Shown here: positions 1 to 21,019 of the stretch, one piece after another
How the letters are laid out: the number at the start of each line of letters is the position of its first letter
How positions within the stretch are numbered: the first letter of the stretch is position 1
NCBI GenBank assembly: GCA_019059635.1
Contig: JAGVRJ010000015.1
Location: forward strand, 1,116,001-1,180,000
Length of the DNA: 64,000 bases
Source: Proales similis
Lineage: Eukaryota > Rotifera > Eurotatoria > Ploima > Proalidae
Reading direction: 5' to 3'
Translations under genes and position numbers: made by a program
The notes under the pieces: generated by a model
Told to the model about the DNA's origin: nothing
Databases searched by the model: none
Seen by the model: the letters and a program-made list of their open reading frames with translations, nothing else

Positions 1-377
1 CACAACGCAGAGTCTTTGCCAACCTTGCGCCATTTTCTCCTTTTTTCTCTTGTTTTCTTTCAATATTTCAATCGGTCTGATTCACTGATAACAAGCTCGG
101 CTCGAAAACACGATCTGTTTTCTATTAGCTCTTCTCAATCTCATCATAATTGGTGTTTGCGCCAACGCCAACGAGAATGAGCAACAAACACACAGTCATG
201 CAACAATATCCCGAGAGAGGAAAATAGAGAAAGCGGGAGCTTTGTTTCGGGCCTATCCAAGTCGCTGTTGCATGTGTTGTTCTCACAGCCTACTCGACGC
301 ACTTTCTTCTCCTAGTGTGCGGTTGCGCCTTTTTCCAAGGTTAATAGATTTAAACAAGAAAATATAGCAAATTTGCA
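1..377. other. upstream region, no gene seen
   Basis: I see no reading frame with recognisable content here. It is the 5' flank of the hydrolase gene that starts at 378 and is AT-rich just before the ATG. No convincing TATA box or other site could be fixed. Confidence 0.4.
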
Positions 378-1526
378 ATGATTAAAACGCTGATAGCATC
401 GCTGCTATTATTAGCCACGGCCCAATGTGACAAGCCGGACGTTGTCCACTGGAGTCTGGGCTCTTATCTCATGCCCTTGAACCACTCGCTCAACTACGGC
501 CTTGAGCTCTACTCGCCGTCCCAAGCCGGCCGCTATCCCGTCATCTTCTTCTTCAGCGGTCTCGATGGTCTTGTGCCCGATTTCATTTACCACGACTTTT
601 TGACTCTGCTGGCTCGGGATTCCAACTCGATTGTGGTCGGCTTTCAAATATTTCGAACGCCCCATCTGCCCGCCAAGGAGGAGCTCAGGGTTGAAGCGTC
701 CTTAAACTGGACTGTTTCCAATCTGCCCGGTCTATTTCGTTCTGAGCATGCGCCAGAATCGATAAGAAATTCAGTTGTGCCCGACATTCAGAGCCACGGT
801 CTCACTCTGATCACTCATTCGGCCGCTGCTCATCCGCTCGTCGCCTATCTCAATCGAACCTGTGGCTCGGTGAAAAGTAAACTCGACCTCTCTGGCTGTT
901 CTCTTCACTTGTATTGAGTATTGCTTTCATCAAACATCAAAGGCCTCGTTCTAATGGACCCGGTCGACGGCTATGATCCGTTCGGTTTGATAAAGATATT
1001 CATCACTCATCCGCCGAAGCTTCTTCCTTTCCAGCTGCCCACTCTAATACTGTCGACCGGCCTGAGCTCAGTACAGGCGCATTCAATGATGCCAGCCTGT
1101 GCTCCAACTCCGATTTCGAACATGCGCTTCTACGACTCTATCCCGGCGCCAGTCTGGCTCATGAACTTCACCACTTATGGGCACGCTGACGTCCTTGACG
1201 ATTGGGTATGATTTTGCGACAATTTTTTAGTTTTTCTCAATCATCAACTTAAAATTCGAATGGAAAACAAGGCACGCAAGTACATGGCGTCCTTGATCTG
1301 CAAGCAGTGTGACACGGACTGCGAATTCGAGCCGTATCGACAATCGCTTTCAAACGTCATCTCGCATTTCCTGATCGCACTCAGAGAGCGCAATTCACAA
1401 TATTTGACCTGGATCCAATCGCCTCAGAATTCGCCTCTCATTCCCAAAGGAATGAAAGTAACCAACCTCTACAAAACCGGCTCGTTCAATCTGAACAAGA
1501 ATCCCGAGTTCTGCTTCCATTCTTAG
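378..1526 (+). CDS. secreted chlorophyllase-like alpha/beta hydrolase
   Basis: Three exons (378-876, 943-1205, 1272-1526) join in frame to a protein of about 338 residues; both introns are 66 bases. Residues 1-17 form a hydrophobic signal peptide, so the protein is probably secreted or lumenal. Three positions match the catalytic triad of the plant chlorophyllase family: Ser148 in THSAA (the GHSxGG elbow of the family is altered here), an Asp in LMDPVDG (Asp172 or Asp175), and His247 in YGHADVLDDW, which resembles the GHxDxLDD box of chlorophyllases. The family cleaves ester bonds such as the phytol ester of chlorophyll. Proteins of this kind are known in several invertebrates, where the substrate is unclear, so I would not call it a chlorophyll enzyme. 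A poly(A) signal lies at 1575-1580. The start is the first ATG and sits directly before the signal peptide. Confidence 0.8.
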
Positions 1527-1574
1527 ACGCACACAAGAGGACGCACAGCCTCTTTCATTCTATTTTTATGCTCA

Positions 1575-1580
1575 AATAAA
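1575..1580 (+). terminator. poly(A) signal of the hydrolase gene
   Basis: A canonical AATAAA lies 48 bases after the stop codon of the chlorophyllase-like gene. Confidence 0.6.
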
Positions 1581-2265
1581 CAAAGCAAAAATATTGTTCG
1601 CTCTGGATGCTCACAAGGGAACTCGGCAAACCCATTAGCTTGAGCCTTTTCAATCTATTCTGCACTAAGCGCACCTTTCCATGGCCAGCCGTTCCTTTTA
1701 AGAATCGACTACGCCGGGCTCGACGAATTGAGCACTTGAGTGCGCAAGGCTCGATAAAGCGTGCTGTGCCTCAAGCAGCTTGCCGAATATTAAAGCCCAG
1801 CAGCTGGTCTGATCAACTCGACTGTTCACTATTTGATAGACAGCGCTGGGCTCGATTCGTCTGAGCCTACGTGAGTGGCGCTGTTGCTTTTGACTTTGGC
1901 TGTAAATTCGGATTTACGACATAATTTGATTCTACGCTTCTACGCTCTCTGCTCGCTATGTGTGGCCCTCTCGACTTGCTCATAATTACATCACTGCGGT
2001 GGCGGTGTGCATAATTTGAAACTACGAGCGATCGATTCACAATCTTTGTTTCGTTTGTTAATCACCATCATCACTACCGCCAGCATGAGCATTGCCTCAT
2101 GACTTTCGCTCATAAATTGGAATCTGCCAGCCCATCCTCTAGTCACTCCGCATTTTGCTGTTGCTTATCTGAGCCTCAACGCAATTTGCATTTCCTATTC
2201 TAATTAAACGCGAGTAGATTGAAAGAGTCATCGCTTGACTTTGTGATCAAAGCGCGAAATTCAGA
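1581..2265. other. intergenic region before CDIPT
   Basis: About 0.7 kb without recognisable coding content. An 85-codon open frame at 1607-1864 has no family features and is judged accidental. The region should hold the CDIPT promoter, but no element can be pinned down. Confidence 0.4.
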
Positions 2266-3126
2266 ATGGCCGAGAACATATTTCTGTTTGTTCCCAATCT
2301 GATCGGTAAGTGCCCGATAGTCCAATAGGGCAACCAACAATTTCACTTTTATCTCCTTTCTCTATTTGTCACTTTCTCTCTCGTTCTCTCATTGCTGCCT
2401 TTCTTCAGGTTATGTCCGCATATTTCTCAATCTGCTCGCGTTCTACTACATGCCAACCGAGCCGTACAACGCAGTCACGTACTATCTGATCTCCCAACTG
2501 CTCGATGCAGTAGATGGTCACGCGGCCAGATTTCTGAACCAGGGCACCAAATTCGGCGCCATGCTGGACATGCTAACAGACCGATGTGCGACCATGTGTC
2601 TCTGCGTTGTCTTGGCCATGTTCTATCCCAAATGGGCGATTGTCTTTCAGCTCTCCATGTCACTGGACATCGCCTCTCACTGGCTGCACATGATCAGCTC
2701 GCTCATGCAGGGCTCTACCAGCCACAAGACCGTCGACTTGTCAAGCAATCCCATTCTTCGCCTCTACTACACCTCCAGGGTGAGTGCCTCTCCGATCTAC
2801 CCATCCTCTCACTCTAATTCATGTCCTTTAAATTCAGCCCTTCTTGTTCTTCATGTGCGCCGGCAACGAGTTATTCTTCTCGATGCTCTATCTGCTGCAT
2901 TTCGGCGAAGGGCCTTTGGGTAAGTTTGGCCAACCAAATTCTACTAGAGTCTTTCACTTAACTCTCTTCTCGCACAGTTGTGGGCAGTTTAGGTCTATTT
3001 AGAATTATTCTGTTCGTTTGCCTGCCAGTGGCGCTGGGCAAGGCCGCAATCAGCGGCATCCATTTGGTCACTGCCTCGATCAACGTGGCCAACATCGATA
3101 TAGCCGATCGAATCAAAAAGGCCTAG
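2266..3126 (+). CDS. CDIPT: phosphatidylinositol synthase (CDP-diacylglycerol-inositol 3-phosphatidyltransferase)
   Basis: Four exons (2266-2305, 2409-2779, 2838-2919, 2978-3126) join in frame to 213 residues, the same length as human CDIPT. The second exon carries the CDP-alcohol phosphatidyltransferase signature D-x2-DG-x2-AR-x8-G-x3-D-x3-D (LDAVDGHAARF, then GAMLDMLTDR), which binds the metal ions and CDP-diacylglycerol. Several hydrophobic segments follow, as expected for an integral membrane enzyme of the endoplasmic reticulum. It joins CDP-diacylglycerol and myo-inositol to make phosphatidylinositol. The start is the ATG at 2266, which opens the usual short N-terminus (MAENIFLFVPN). Introns are 103, 58 and 58 bases. 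It converges with the small minus-strand gene that ends at 3385. Confidence 0.95.
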
Positions 3127-3335
3127 TCAGTCGCGCTATCCCACAATTGTTCGTGTTTTCAGCCCAATTTCAACCATTTTTTCTATTTCCACTTTTCTTT
3201 TCTTTTTTCTTATCCATTTTCTAGATTCTCGTCTCAAGCAATAGAACAAGAATGTCCATTATTCTTTCTCGCTCTTTTCTTTCCTGCCTGCTTCCCATGA
3301 AATCGAGAAACAGAGTTAAGCGCAAGATGCTTATG

Positions 3336-3341
3336 TTTATT
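3336..3341 (-). terminator. poly(A) signal of the minus-strand cysteine-rich gene
   Basis: TTTATT on the plus strand reads AATAAA on the minus strand, 44 bases past the stop codon of the gene at 3385-3763. Confidence 0.55.
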
Positions 3342-3384
3342 AGACAGAAGGTTACAAAAAGCATAGAATGACACGAGTTGATCC

Positions 3385-3763
3385 TCAGAGACCGATCGGA
3401 GGCAAAAATCCGCTTCCAGTACACACCTGGCATCCGCGGCAAATCGAACCTGCGAACAAATCATTCTCGACGCCTCTTTACAAATGCAATTTCAACATAG
3501 CCATTTACCGTTCGGAAGAGTCAAATAAGTCCAAGTGTAGTTTTCGCAGTTGCCCGGATTAACGCAAAAAATATGCGGACAATGCGGCTAGAGAAGAACA
3601 AAAAGCGATGAGAAATTGCGATCGCGACTAGATTTTCGGTTCCAGGTTTAATTACAATCAAGTTCGGGTACAAGGGCAGACCAATCGACTTGGCATTGGT
3701 GCTCGGCACAGAGTAGATGGCGATTGCGGCCACAGTCAGTAGAATAAAGCGTAAAAAGTTCAT
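3385..3763 (-). CDS. small secreted cysteine-rich protein
   Basis: Three short exons on the minus strand (3763-3656, 3587-3509, 3449-3385) join in frame to 83 residues, with introns of 68 and 59 bases. The first about 24 residues are a clear signal peptide (hydrophobic core FILLTVAAIAIYSV, likely cleavage after a small residue). The mature part has six cysteines in about 45 residues, enough for three disulfides, in the spacing C-x4-C-x5-C-x14-C-x2-C-x2-C. I do not recognise the family. Protease inhibitors, antimicrobial peptides and hormone-like peptides can all look like this. It is transcribed away from another secreted cysteine-rich gene 211 bases off. The model rests on splice sites, frame continuity and the signal peptide; no homologue was used. 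Confidence 0.6.
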
Positions 3764-3974
3764 TGTCGAACGTTTCAAATTTGTCTCAAACGCAAATGGA
3801 ACTCGGTCGGCTATATTTGCCGCTTTAAACTGATTGCAATTATTCACACACCCTTGGCTTCTAACGCAATTTCTCGCCGACTTGGTTCGATAAGATCGAA
3901 TTGATAATCAAATTTTTGGGTCTAATTCATCATTGAACACCCATTTATTGAGTTTAGAAGTGAATCGCTTTGAA
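3764..3974. promoter_or_regulatory. shared divergent promoter region of two cysteine-rich genes
   Basis: Only 211 bases separate the two outward-facing start codons. On the minus strand an AAATATAG element near 3812, about 45 bases before the ATG at 3763, could be a TATA-type box. No clear box is seen for the plus-strand gene. Shared control is inferred from spacing only. Confidence 0.45.
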
Positions 3975-4507
3975 ATGAATTCTACAATTTTCCTCTTGCT
4001 AGGCCTTGCGATCGCAGTGACTGTGAGCTACAATTTGCCTCTCTGATTAGCGTCTAACGTGCTCCAGGTCATTTTCGCCATCTCTCGTTGGCTCGATTGG
4101 CAAACTAGAATGCGTCGGTTCTAAAATGCAAATCGAGCAGCGAATGTGCGCCACAGCAATGCTGCCGAAATGACAAGGGCGACCTGGTCGGGCAGAATAC
4201 CGGATGGGGCTGGCCGATTTTCGTCGATCAAACAGGCACCTGCTCGACTCGGGTCGGACAAGCCGGAGAGATTTGTGACTACAACTGTCCGTGTGATTCA
4301 GGTCTGATGGCGATCGTTGTCCATGATCGCATACTTGTCTTAACCGCTCTAGTTTACTGAACAGGTCTCACTTGCTATCGGCCCATTAGCGGCGCTTGCT
4401 GTCCTCCGATGAGATGCTACGATTCGCAGTGGGTGATTGAACAGCAAAACTACTGGAGCAACTGCAAACCTCCGACTTGCTTCTTTCCGCCGCGAGAAAA
4501 TCTCTAA
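3975..4507 (+). CDS. secreted cysteine-rich protein with Dickkopf/prokineticin/colipase-like spacing
   Basis: Three exons (3975-4022, 4109-4301, 4365-4507) join in frame to about 127 residues. The first exon encodes a signal peptide (STIFLLLGLAIAVT). The rest holds 14 cysteines. The run C-x5-C-x4-CC, later C-x8-C, then CPCDSGLTC resembles the spacing shared by the second Dickkopf cysteine domain, prokineticins and colipase, including the hallmark C-x-C-x2-GL-x-C. These families are secreted ligands or cofactors; which one, if any, this belongs to cannot be told from spacing. A second Cys-rich stretch (ACCPPMRC to PPTCFF) forms the C-terminus. The first intron is 86 bases, slightly long for this genome, so its acceptor at 4108 could be off; the frame supports it. 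A poly(A) signal follows at 4531. Confidence 0.6.
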
Positions 4508-4530
4508 AACTGAACTAAGATCGATTCCAG

Positions 4531-4536
4531 AATAAA
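4531..4536 (+). terminator. poly(A) signal of the plus-strand cysteine-rich gene
   Basis: AATAAA lies 24 bases after the stop codon at 4505-4507. Confidence 0.65.
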
Positions 4537-4569
4537 GCTGCTCTGAGCGATTCGAATAGCTTAAAGTGC

Positions 4570-4575
4570 TTTATT
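4570..4575 (-). terminator. poly(A) signal of NF1
   Basis: TTTATT on the plus strand reads AATAAA on the minus strand, about 70 bases past the NF1 stop at 4643. It faces the plus-strand signal at 4531-4536, so the two 3' ends probably meet or overlap. Confidence 0.6.
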
Positions 4576-4642
4576 CTGACTGCTAATTTAGAGACACGAA
4601 GAAGAAAAACGGCAACAACGTTGAGAATAATTGGCAGAAATT

Positions 4643-14743
<10,101 letters not shown>

Positions 14744-17700
14744 CTAATTCTCAGTGGTCATTTCAAAGCTTTCCACTTGAAAGTTTGGATCGAGCCTTGT
14801 GGCCATCTGAATGGCCTGAAGCAGCAAATCTTTGGGATTGAACTCGTCAATCGAAGCTGCCGAAGTCATGGAACGGTTCGCTCGCGACGGATCAGGCGTC
14901 GATGTGTACGAAATGTTGCGGGCCGACCGAGCTTGAATCGAAGAGCTTGAAGCCTGGCGAAGCCTTTGCGCCTCCAGTTCTCTCTGCTGGAGTTCGAGTT
15001 CGTGCTGTTCGCGCAGAATTCGCTGATTGGCTGCCTCGCGTTCGTCAATGACCCGATTCAGGCTGGAGCCACTTCTACTGTTTACAGACGCCCGATCCAT
15101 TGGAACTGGCCTTGCGCTGCCGCTGTTCACACTTCGCATGGACGGCTGAGGCGCAAACTGTTCGCCCCTCGGTTCAAACTCGACTGTCGAACTATTTCCG
15201 GATCGATTCTTTTCATTCAAATTGGTTAATTCCAAACTTGAGCTTGAACTCTGCCTGATATGCGCTCACCTGTCCTGATCGGTAGATGGGTGTCTTGGCG
15301 ACTGGCACGGGCTCTGATTGCTAAATATTGCACTCAAGATTAGATTGGGCATCCAATGTGACCGGACGGGTCAACAAGCAAAGAATCAAGCAAAATCGAG
15401 CCAAATCTGGTTGTTTCATTAAAACCGATTCCATTCAGCAAGCCATGAGCATGAGCACAGCATGAGCACGTTCTTACAGCCACTTGGACATCTGCTCTTG
15501 GAGCAGGCCTACGTTCGGCGCTGAGTGAGAATTCGGACAAGTCCGATCTAGCGTCGCTTGTGTCAAGACCCCTAGAAGCGGCTCTTCTCACTCCCTGGTT
15601 TCTATATTTGCCAAACAAGCGGGCCATGTTCTCATTAACGTATTCGTTCACTTGTTTGAGCGGCGTTTTTTGCCATGAAGAATCGGCTTTCGCTCGCCTT
15701 CGCTCTTCCCTAACTCCTAGAGAGTCTTTCGACTGCGAGAGACTTTTGCTCGACTCCTTTATGCGCTTCTTGGTTACAACGGCTCGAATATCGGCCGACT
15801 CCGTGAAGTTCGGCAGCGATTTACAACAAAGAACGAAAAGACACATTTACTCACGTTCATGTTCACTCGAGGTGAAATCGGAGGCTGCGATTGATAGGAG
15901 CCGTTGCGATTTCCGCCTTCGCTTAGGCCGCTTCGAGAAGAGGGCTGACGTTGGCCTGATTCGACATAACGCTGAGGCTGCTGAAATTGTGGCTGCTGAT
16001 TGCCCTGTGGCTGATACTGGCCCTGTTGATAGGCTTGAGCTTCTTCTGTGTAGCTGGCACGTCCTTGGCTGGGGGTGCCGGTTTTCGACAAATTTGAACG
16101 CTGGCTTATGACCGACACGGCATCCGGACGAATGTTCCGCTCAAGATTGCTTCCCTTTAACACATTTCCAGTTAGTTCGGCTGCGATTGTTAAGCTCAAG
16201 TCAAAATGATCAAAACTCAAATGTTTAAAATGACATGCGAACTCAATGCTGAATAGAAAAGCTCGCGCAGAAAACAACTCGATTCCAGCAGCCGACGCAG
16301 AAATTCTCAAAAAAAAAAAGTGAAAACCCTGAGAAAACACGATTTACACAAATCATTCTAGGTCCAAGCCTAGAGAGCTGGGAGGCTGAAATTGGTCACA
16401 TTTGAGCGTACACCGTCAAATTGATGAGGGCGAGACGATTTAAGACAAACGCAACTTACAGTGTAGTAGTTCTCTTGCTGGTAATAGGATTCGGGCTGAG
16501 TCAAAGCCTCAGACTGAGGTATGTCTTGAACAGTGCTTGAACGAATGAACGGCAGCTGGGCAGAGTTGTCTGCTGCACGCGATTCGTAGCTTTCCTGACG
16601 GCCCTGCTCTGACTGAGGCGGGTACAAATCACGTGCGCTGTTGACGTCGTAATCGGCCCAGTTGTCCTCAGGCTGCGGCTGCTGAGCCAAATAGCCGACA
16701 CTCTGATGAGCCTGAATGCGGCTGTAGTGATTGGCGGCCGCGTTCTGGACCGAATCTATTTGCTCGCCGCCCAGGTTTCGATCGACGCTTTGGGTGAACC
16801 GTTTTGAAAATGAACGCTCAAACGATGGCTGCGAGCGGTCAATTGATCGGTTGCGCGACTGCATGTAAGTAGTCGATCCTGTGTATCGATGTTTGGCGTT
16901 GAAATTGGGCAGAATTCGGCTGCTCTTGGGCTTCTCCGGCTCGCGCAGTCTGAAGAAGGCGTGATGCTCAACCGCAATACGCCAGAGGCGTTTGGCTGCT
17001 TTGTGGTTCGGACACCGGAATCCGATCGTTGTTTCATACTTTTCAAACTTGATTGAAACTTGAATTAAACGGAAAGAAGACATGACAAGTCGGCGTTCAC
17101 ACTCACCTCGCCCGGTCGAAGTTTAAGGTAGAAATGATTGCGCTTGTAGGAAATCTTTATGATCTTGGGCCAAGCGAATCGATTTATTCGCAGCCGTTCA
17201 CAAAAGACGAGCAAGCCCTGCGAGCTCACGCCGATCAGTATGTCCACACCGTCCGAGTCCTTGGCATTGTGCAGGTCCACTCCGTACATGGCCAATTTGA
17301 CCGCATTCTCCAGAAAGTGCATTTCGGCTTCGGCCGGCGCCTGTCCCTTGTGGTCCTTGTGGCAGTCAGCTATCGCCGCCAGCAGCTCGGGCGTCTGATT
17401 CGGAGCAAAGTAAAATGTTTCCAAGTACTCGATGCCGCTTATGCCGTTCACATTGGTCTCTTCTATGCCGCGATTTAGATCCTCATAATCGCCCAGCTCT
17501 GCCTGCACCGTGTAAGAGCCGAGAAGAGCCAAAGTGACAAACGAGCAGGGCAGTTTGCCGTCCATAATGTCATGTCTCAATTGAAGAGTCAGCAAGTATC
17601 TGGTGATCTCCTCCTGCATCACCTTTGGCTCTGGCGGGTAGAATTTCACTTCAAAGTTGAATACTGGCTCGGACGAGTTGACCACTCCTTTCAGTTGATC

Positions 17701-18284
17701 GCGCACTTTTTTCTCATGGTCGAGCCAGAATTTCATGTTGTTGTAGTCGCGATAGGTCAAACTGAAATACTCTTTCTCGGCCAACTGCAGCTCCTTGCAC
17801 ACGCGCTCGAACAGATCTTCGCCGATTGCGTTTTTCTGCAACAGATTCGGATCAATAAACGAGCCAATAAGGAGCTGAATAAGCGGCAACTTACATCCAA
17901 ATCGAACGTGTTCACGCTCTCGTCCAAAAATATCACCTGGCATCTGAATTGGCCTTTGAGAATGGGCGGCGGCTGAGGCATTCCACTCGACGGTTGCGCT
18001 TTCTTCTCAGCGGGAGCGGACTTTTTGAATTTGAGAAACGAATTCTCGCTCTTGCTGTTGGCTATATTAGACACGCTCGAGTACTTTGCCTGTTGGCTTG
18101 GCGCGCTCTCAATCGAGTTTAAATTGCCTGTGGTGGCTGACGAGTTCATTCCGCCCTTTTTGCTCAATTTCTCTCGCTCTTTGGCACGCTCTTTCTCCTC
18201 CTTCTTCTTTGCCTTCTCATTAGACGACTTTGAGTCGAGTTTTTTGTTTGCCGCTGATTCTTTCTTGCCGCCCAGCAAATTCAT
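14744..18284 (-). CDS. protein 4.1 / coracle family FERM protein
   Basis: Seven minus-strand exons (18284-17895, 17835-17107, 17047-16460, 16154-15855, 15798-15478, 15320-15270, 15208-14744) join in frame to about 947 residues. A lysine/glutamate-rich head (1-110) leads into the FERM domain at about 113-405: [71 protein letters not shown] and [11 protein letters not shown] all match protein 4.1. A FERM-adjacent segment (HRYTGSTT to SFERSFSKR) follows. The middle is Q/S/P-rich and probably disordered. The last about 30 residues ([20 protein letters not shown]) resemble the conserved 4.1 C-terminal domain. I see no spectrin-actin binding domain. The family links membrane proteins to the cortical skeleton and acts at septate junctions in invertebrates. 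Introns of 305 and 157 bases in the tail could hide optional exons; the acceptor at 16155 is the least certain. Confidence 0.9.
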
Positions 18285-18618
18285 TCTGATCGTTTGTTCG
18301 ATGTCTCCCCGATTGCTTGCTCACTCTGTTGTCGGCTTGTTGTTTTCTGTTTCCTCAGCTCACTCTAAATATCACAAATTAGGAGCGCACGCACATAAGC
18401 GCGCCTCTATCGTTAAACAAAAAGAATTTCAAACTGCAAATGGCACTTCATTTGCCATCCGTTCGATGGTGCTGCTGTGAATCATAATTTTATGGCAAAC
18501 AACCGTCCCAGGCTTTGCCGAGTCAGACGCAAATTCGAATGAATGAGACTAAATTAAGAATCGAGCCGGATGACAAGCTCGCTTCTGCCTGCCTCGTCGC
18601 CTGATTAGGCATCTCTCT

Positions 18619-18621
<3 letters not shown>

Positions 18622-18655
<34 letters not shown>
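18622..18655. repeat. (CT)n microsatellite
   Basis: About 17 uninterrupted CT units, some 340 bases upstream of the 4.1 start codon. Read on the gene's own strand it is a (GA)n tract, a sequence type often found near animal promoters. Confidence 0.9.
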
Positions 18656-18657
<2 letters not shown>

Positions 18658-20126
18658 TTCTGCCTTTCTTTCTCCAATTCCCGCCGCACAAAAATAGTTT
18701 CGCGCTCACTTCATTTGCCGAGTCCATTAACACACTCATTTGGATATTATCTGCATGCGAAATCGAATCACACACTCGCTCGCTCGTTCGGTCCAAATAA
18801 CCGCGAAATAAGACGCAACAAAAAAAGAAATATTCCGACGGTCGCTGGTCGTTCTACATCGCCATTTTGCATATTGCTTCATTTTCGCTCGCTCTCTTTT
18901 GATCTCTCTCTCTCTTGTTCGATGCAATAATGACTCATAGCCGTTCGTCGTTCTCAACTTGGTTGTTGCCGTCGTTGTCGTCCGTTAGGGAATGTTATCG
19001 CACGCGATAAAAATGCCAATATTTGCATAAAGTGATAAGAGGGTCCAGCGGTAAGAAGCGATCGGCTAGATGGCCGCTGGACAACGAGCCAATCGAGCAG
19101 TTCTGTGACACTCGGTGACTGTGCGCTCGTTAAGATAAGCGAATTTAGCGACGCGATGGAATTTTTCGTTTTATTGCATCGGTCGAAAATGAAGCGAAAT
19201 AAACGGGGCCGGGTGGTGTGACGTGCGCCTAGATTACAATAAAGCAAGTGAACGTCATGAAGATGAACAAGTGGTCGCTTGTGTCGCGTGTGGCAGCGCC
19301 GGTGACCTGAACTTTGCTAGAAAGCGATCGGCATCGTGCAAGCGACCTGCGCTCTTAATCATCACGGCAGCCAAACGTACGCGGCTTAAAGAGCTGGAAT
19401 GCGACGAGGTGGCGGCGGCGGTGGAATCGGTAGTAGTGGTGGTTGCGGCCACCATGGTTCGTTGCCGCCTTAGACGCGGGTCAAACGAATTAGATTTTGG
19501 GCACAATTATGAGCAGCTCGTTTCAAGTCCGCTCTATAGTGAATATTCATTATTTTTGGGGGCGTCGTTCATAATTCGTGCAGGAATAATCGCGCCCGAG
19601 TTTGTAAGGTCGCTTGCTTGCCTGCTTTCTCTCGTTCACTCGTTTGTTAATGGACTCCCCCTCGTCCTCATTGTCAAACGCACACACACACTGCTCAGGT
19701 ATTCGAGAGCCCAATTATTATCGAAAGAGGTCATTACCTGGTTGCCCGACCTGAAATTTCAACCTGAATGTTTCCGTCATAGACACAAGCAGCAAGCAGC
19801 CTACGTGGTTATCTCATTGTTTCGCTTGTTCGCTTAGTTGTTATCATCCGAGTAATAAAGGTGCTCGTTGGGAGTAATCGTTTCTCGCTCGGCTGTGACA
19901 CCTCTCACGCGCACGACGAAGCATTAGCTAGCCCGACACAAACCCGATGGCCGGCACTCGACTGATCGGTACTCGGCTAATCTAATCCCTGCGCAAATAG
20001 TTTATCTCAGCTCTCTTGCGTCTCTGTCGCTCATTTATGCACTCAAAGACTCAAAACTGCTCGTGGTTGTCTTCATCTAAGTTTTACATTCGACGCTCGT
20101 TCGACTTGCCAACGAGCACGATGCGC

Positions 20127-20132
20127 TTTATT
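20127..20132 (-). terminator. poly(A) signal of FAAP24
   Basis: TTTATT on the plus strand gives AATAAA on the minus strand, 14 bases past the stop codon at 20147. Confidence 0.6.
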
Positions 20133-20146
20133 CAGGCAACAGCAGA

Positions 20147-21019
20147 TTAATGAAAAAAATCGTAGACCGATTTGGCGCAGCTGGCGCCCACCGCGCTTGT
20201 TAGCTCGTCGAGAGACATGCGCGAAATACATTTCAAATCTTGTTGAAAAATATTGAGTTTGAAATAGAGTTGAGACGAGAAAGGGAGAGGCAGCGAGCTT
20301 ACTTTTACCGGAGGCAAGGAGTGCCCTGGCGCTTTTGTCACCTATTTTCGGGATCGTCTTGAGACATTGAAGCTGAGCCTCGACGTACTTTTCCTCGCTC
20401 ATTGCCGCAGCGCCCAAGTCTTTGCTGAACGGATTCGAATCGAGATCTTGGCACTCTGCCATCATCTATTCTCTCTTTCGATTGAAGAAATTTGTTTTGA
20501 TTCAGACACAACTATGGCACCAACCAGACGCTCGACGTACTGGGCAATCTCTTGCTTTGTCTCGAAAGGAATCGCTTGAATTTTGAGCTCAATGGCGCAG
20601 AAACTTTGAATTTTCTCAAACAGCTCTTTGTTGCGGTAGTCGACCAGCGCCTGAATTTTGCCCGAGCTAGCTTGCGTCTATTTTATCGAGTTAGAGTTGA
20701 CAAGCTGCAATGCGGTCGGCTTACGTGCTGCTTACGTTGTGAATTTTGGCCAGTCGACGGCGACACTCGACAACAAACTCATTCTCGTTTTGCTCTTCGT
20801 CCTTTTCCAATACGCACAAGGACGTGTAGCTTGTTCTCAGATCAACAGGGCCCAAATTTTGGTCAAGAAAGCATCGGAACTGAATCTCTTTTTGAGGGTT
20901 TAGTTCGATCTCATTCTCGAATCGAATACTTTGCCAGCCTCACTTGAGAGCAGAGTGTGGAGTTCCGAGTTTCGCCATTTAGTGTTCAAGAGCAGCGAGA
21001 AGCCGGCCGTGTACGACAT
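20147..21019 (-). CDS. FAAP24: Fanconi anemia core complex-associated protein 24
   Basis: Five minus-strand exons (21019-20944, 20887-20736, 20677-20525, 20465-20303, 20238-20147) join in frame to about 211 residues; human FAAP24 has 215. The N-terminal KWRNSEL, KIQFRCFLDQNLGP, the LAKIHN..KIQALV region and IELKIQAIPFETKQEIAQYV follow the ERCC4-like pseudonuclease domain of FAAP24. The C-terminal half is the tandem helix-hairpin-helix domain (LKTIPKIGDKSARALL, then MSLDELTSAVGASCAKSVYDFF). FAAP24 pairs with FANCM and helps it bind branched and crosslinked DNA. Introns are 56-64 bases. The donor after exon 3 is a non-standard GTTGGT; a GTTGTG site 12 bases further on would also keep the frame. 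The start chosen gives the family-like KWRNSEL; the downstream ATG at 20978 lies in another frame. Confidence 0.8.

Larger units (their letters stand above)
18285..20146. other. intergenic region between the 4.1 gene and FAAP24
   Basis: This 1.9 kb is the 5' flank of the 4.1 gene and the 3' flank of FAAP24. It contains a long CT tract (18622-18655), short CT runs near 18900 and many purine/pyrimidine-rich strings. A plus-strand open frame at 19223-19837 reads 204 codons but has no in-frame ATG before 19454 and no known motif. Confidence 0.4.

Noticed and set aside
19223-19837. Plus-strand open frame of 204 codons upstream of FAAP24
   Set aside because: It begins at a non-ATG codon, its first ATG is at 19454, and it shows no motif, repeat or splice-linked exon. 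A minus-strand frame overlaps it. Probably chance in GC-mixed intergenic DNA.
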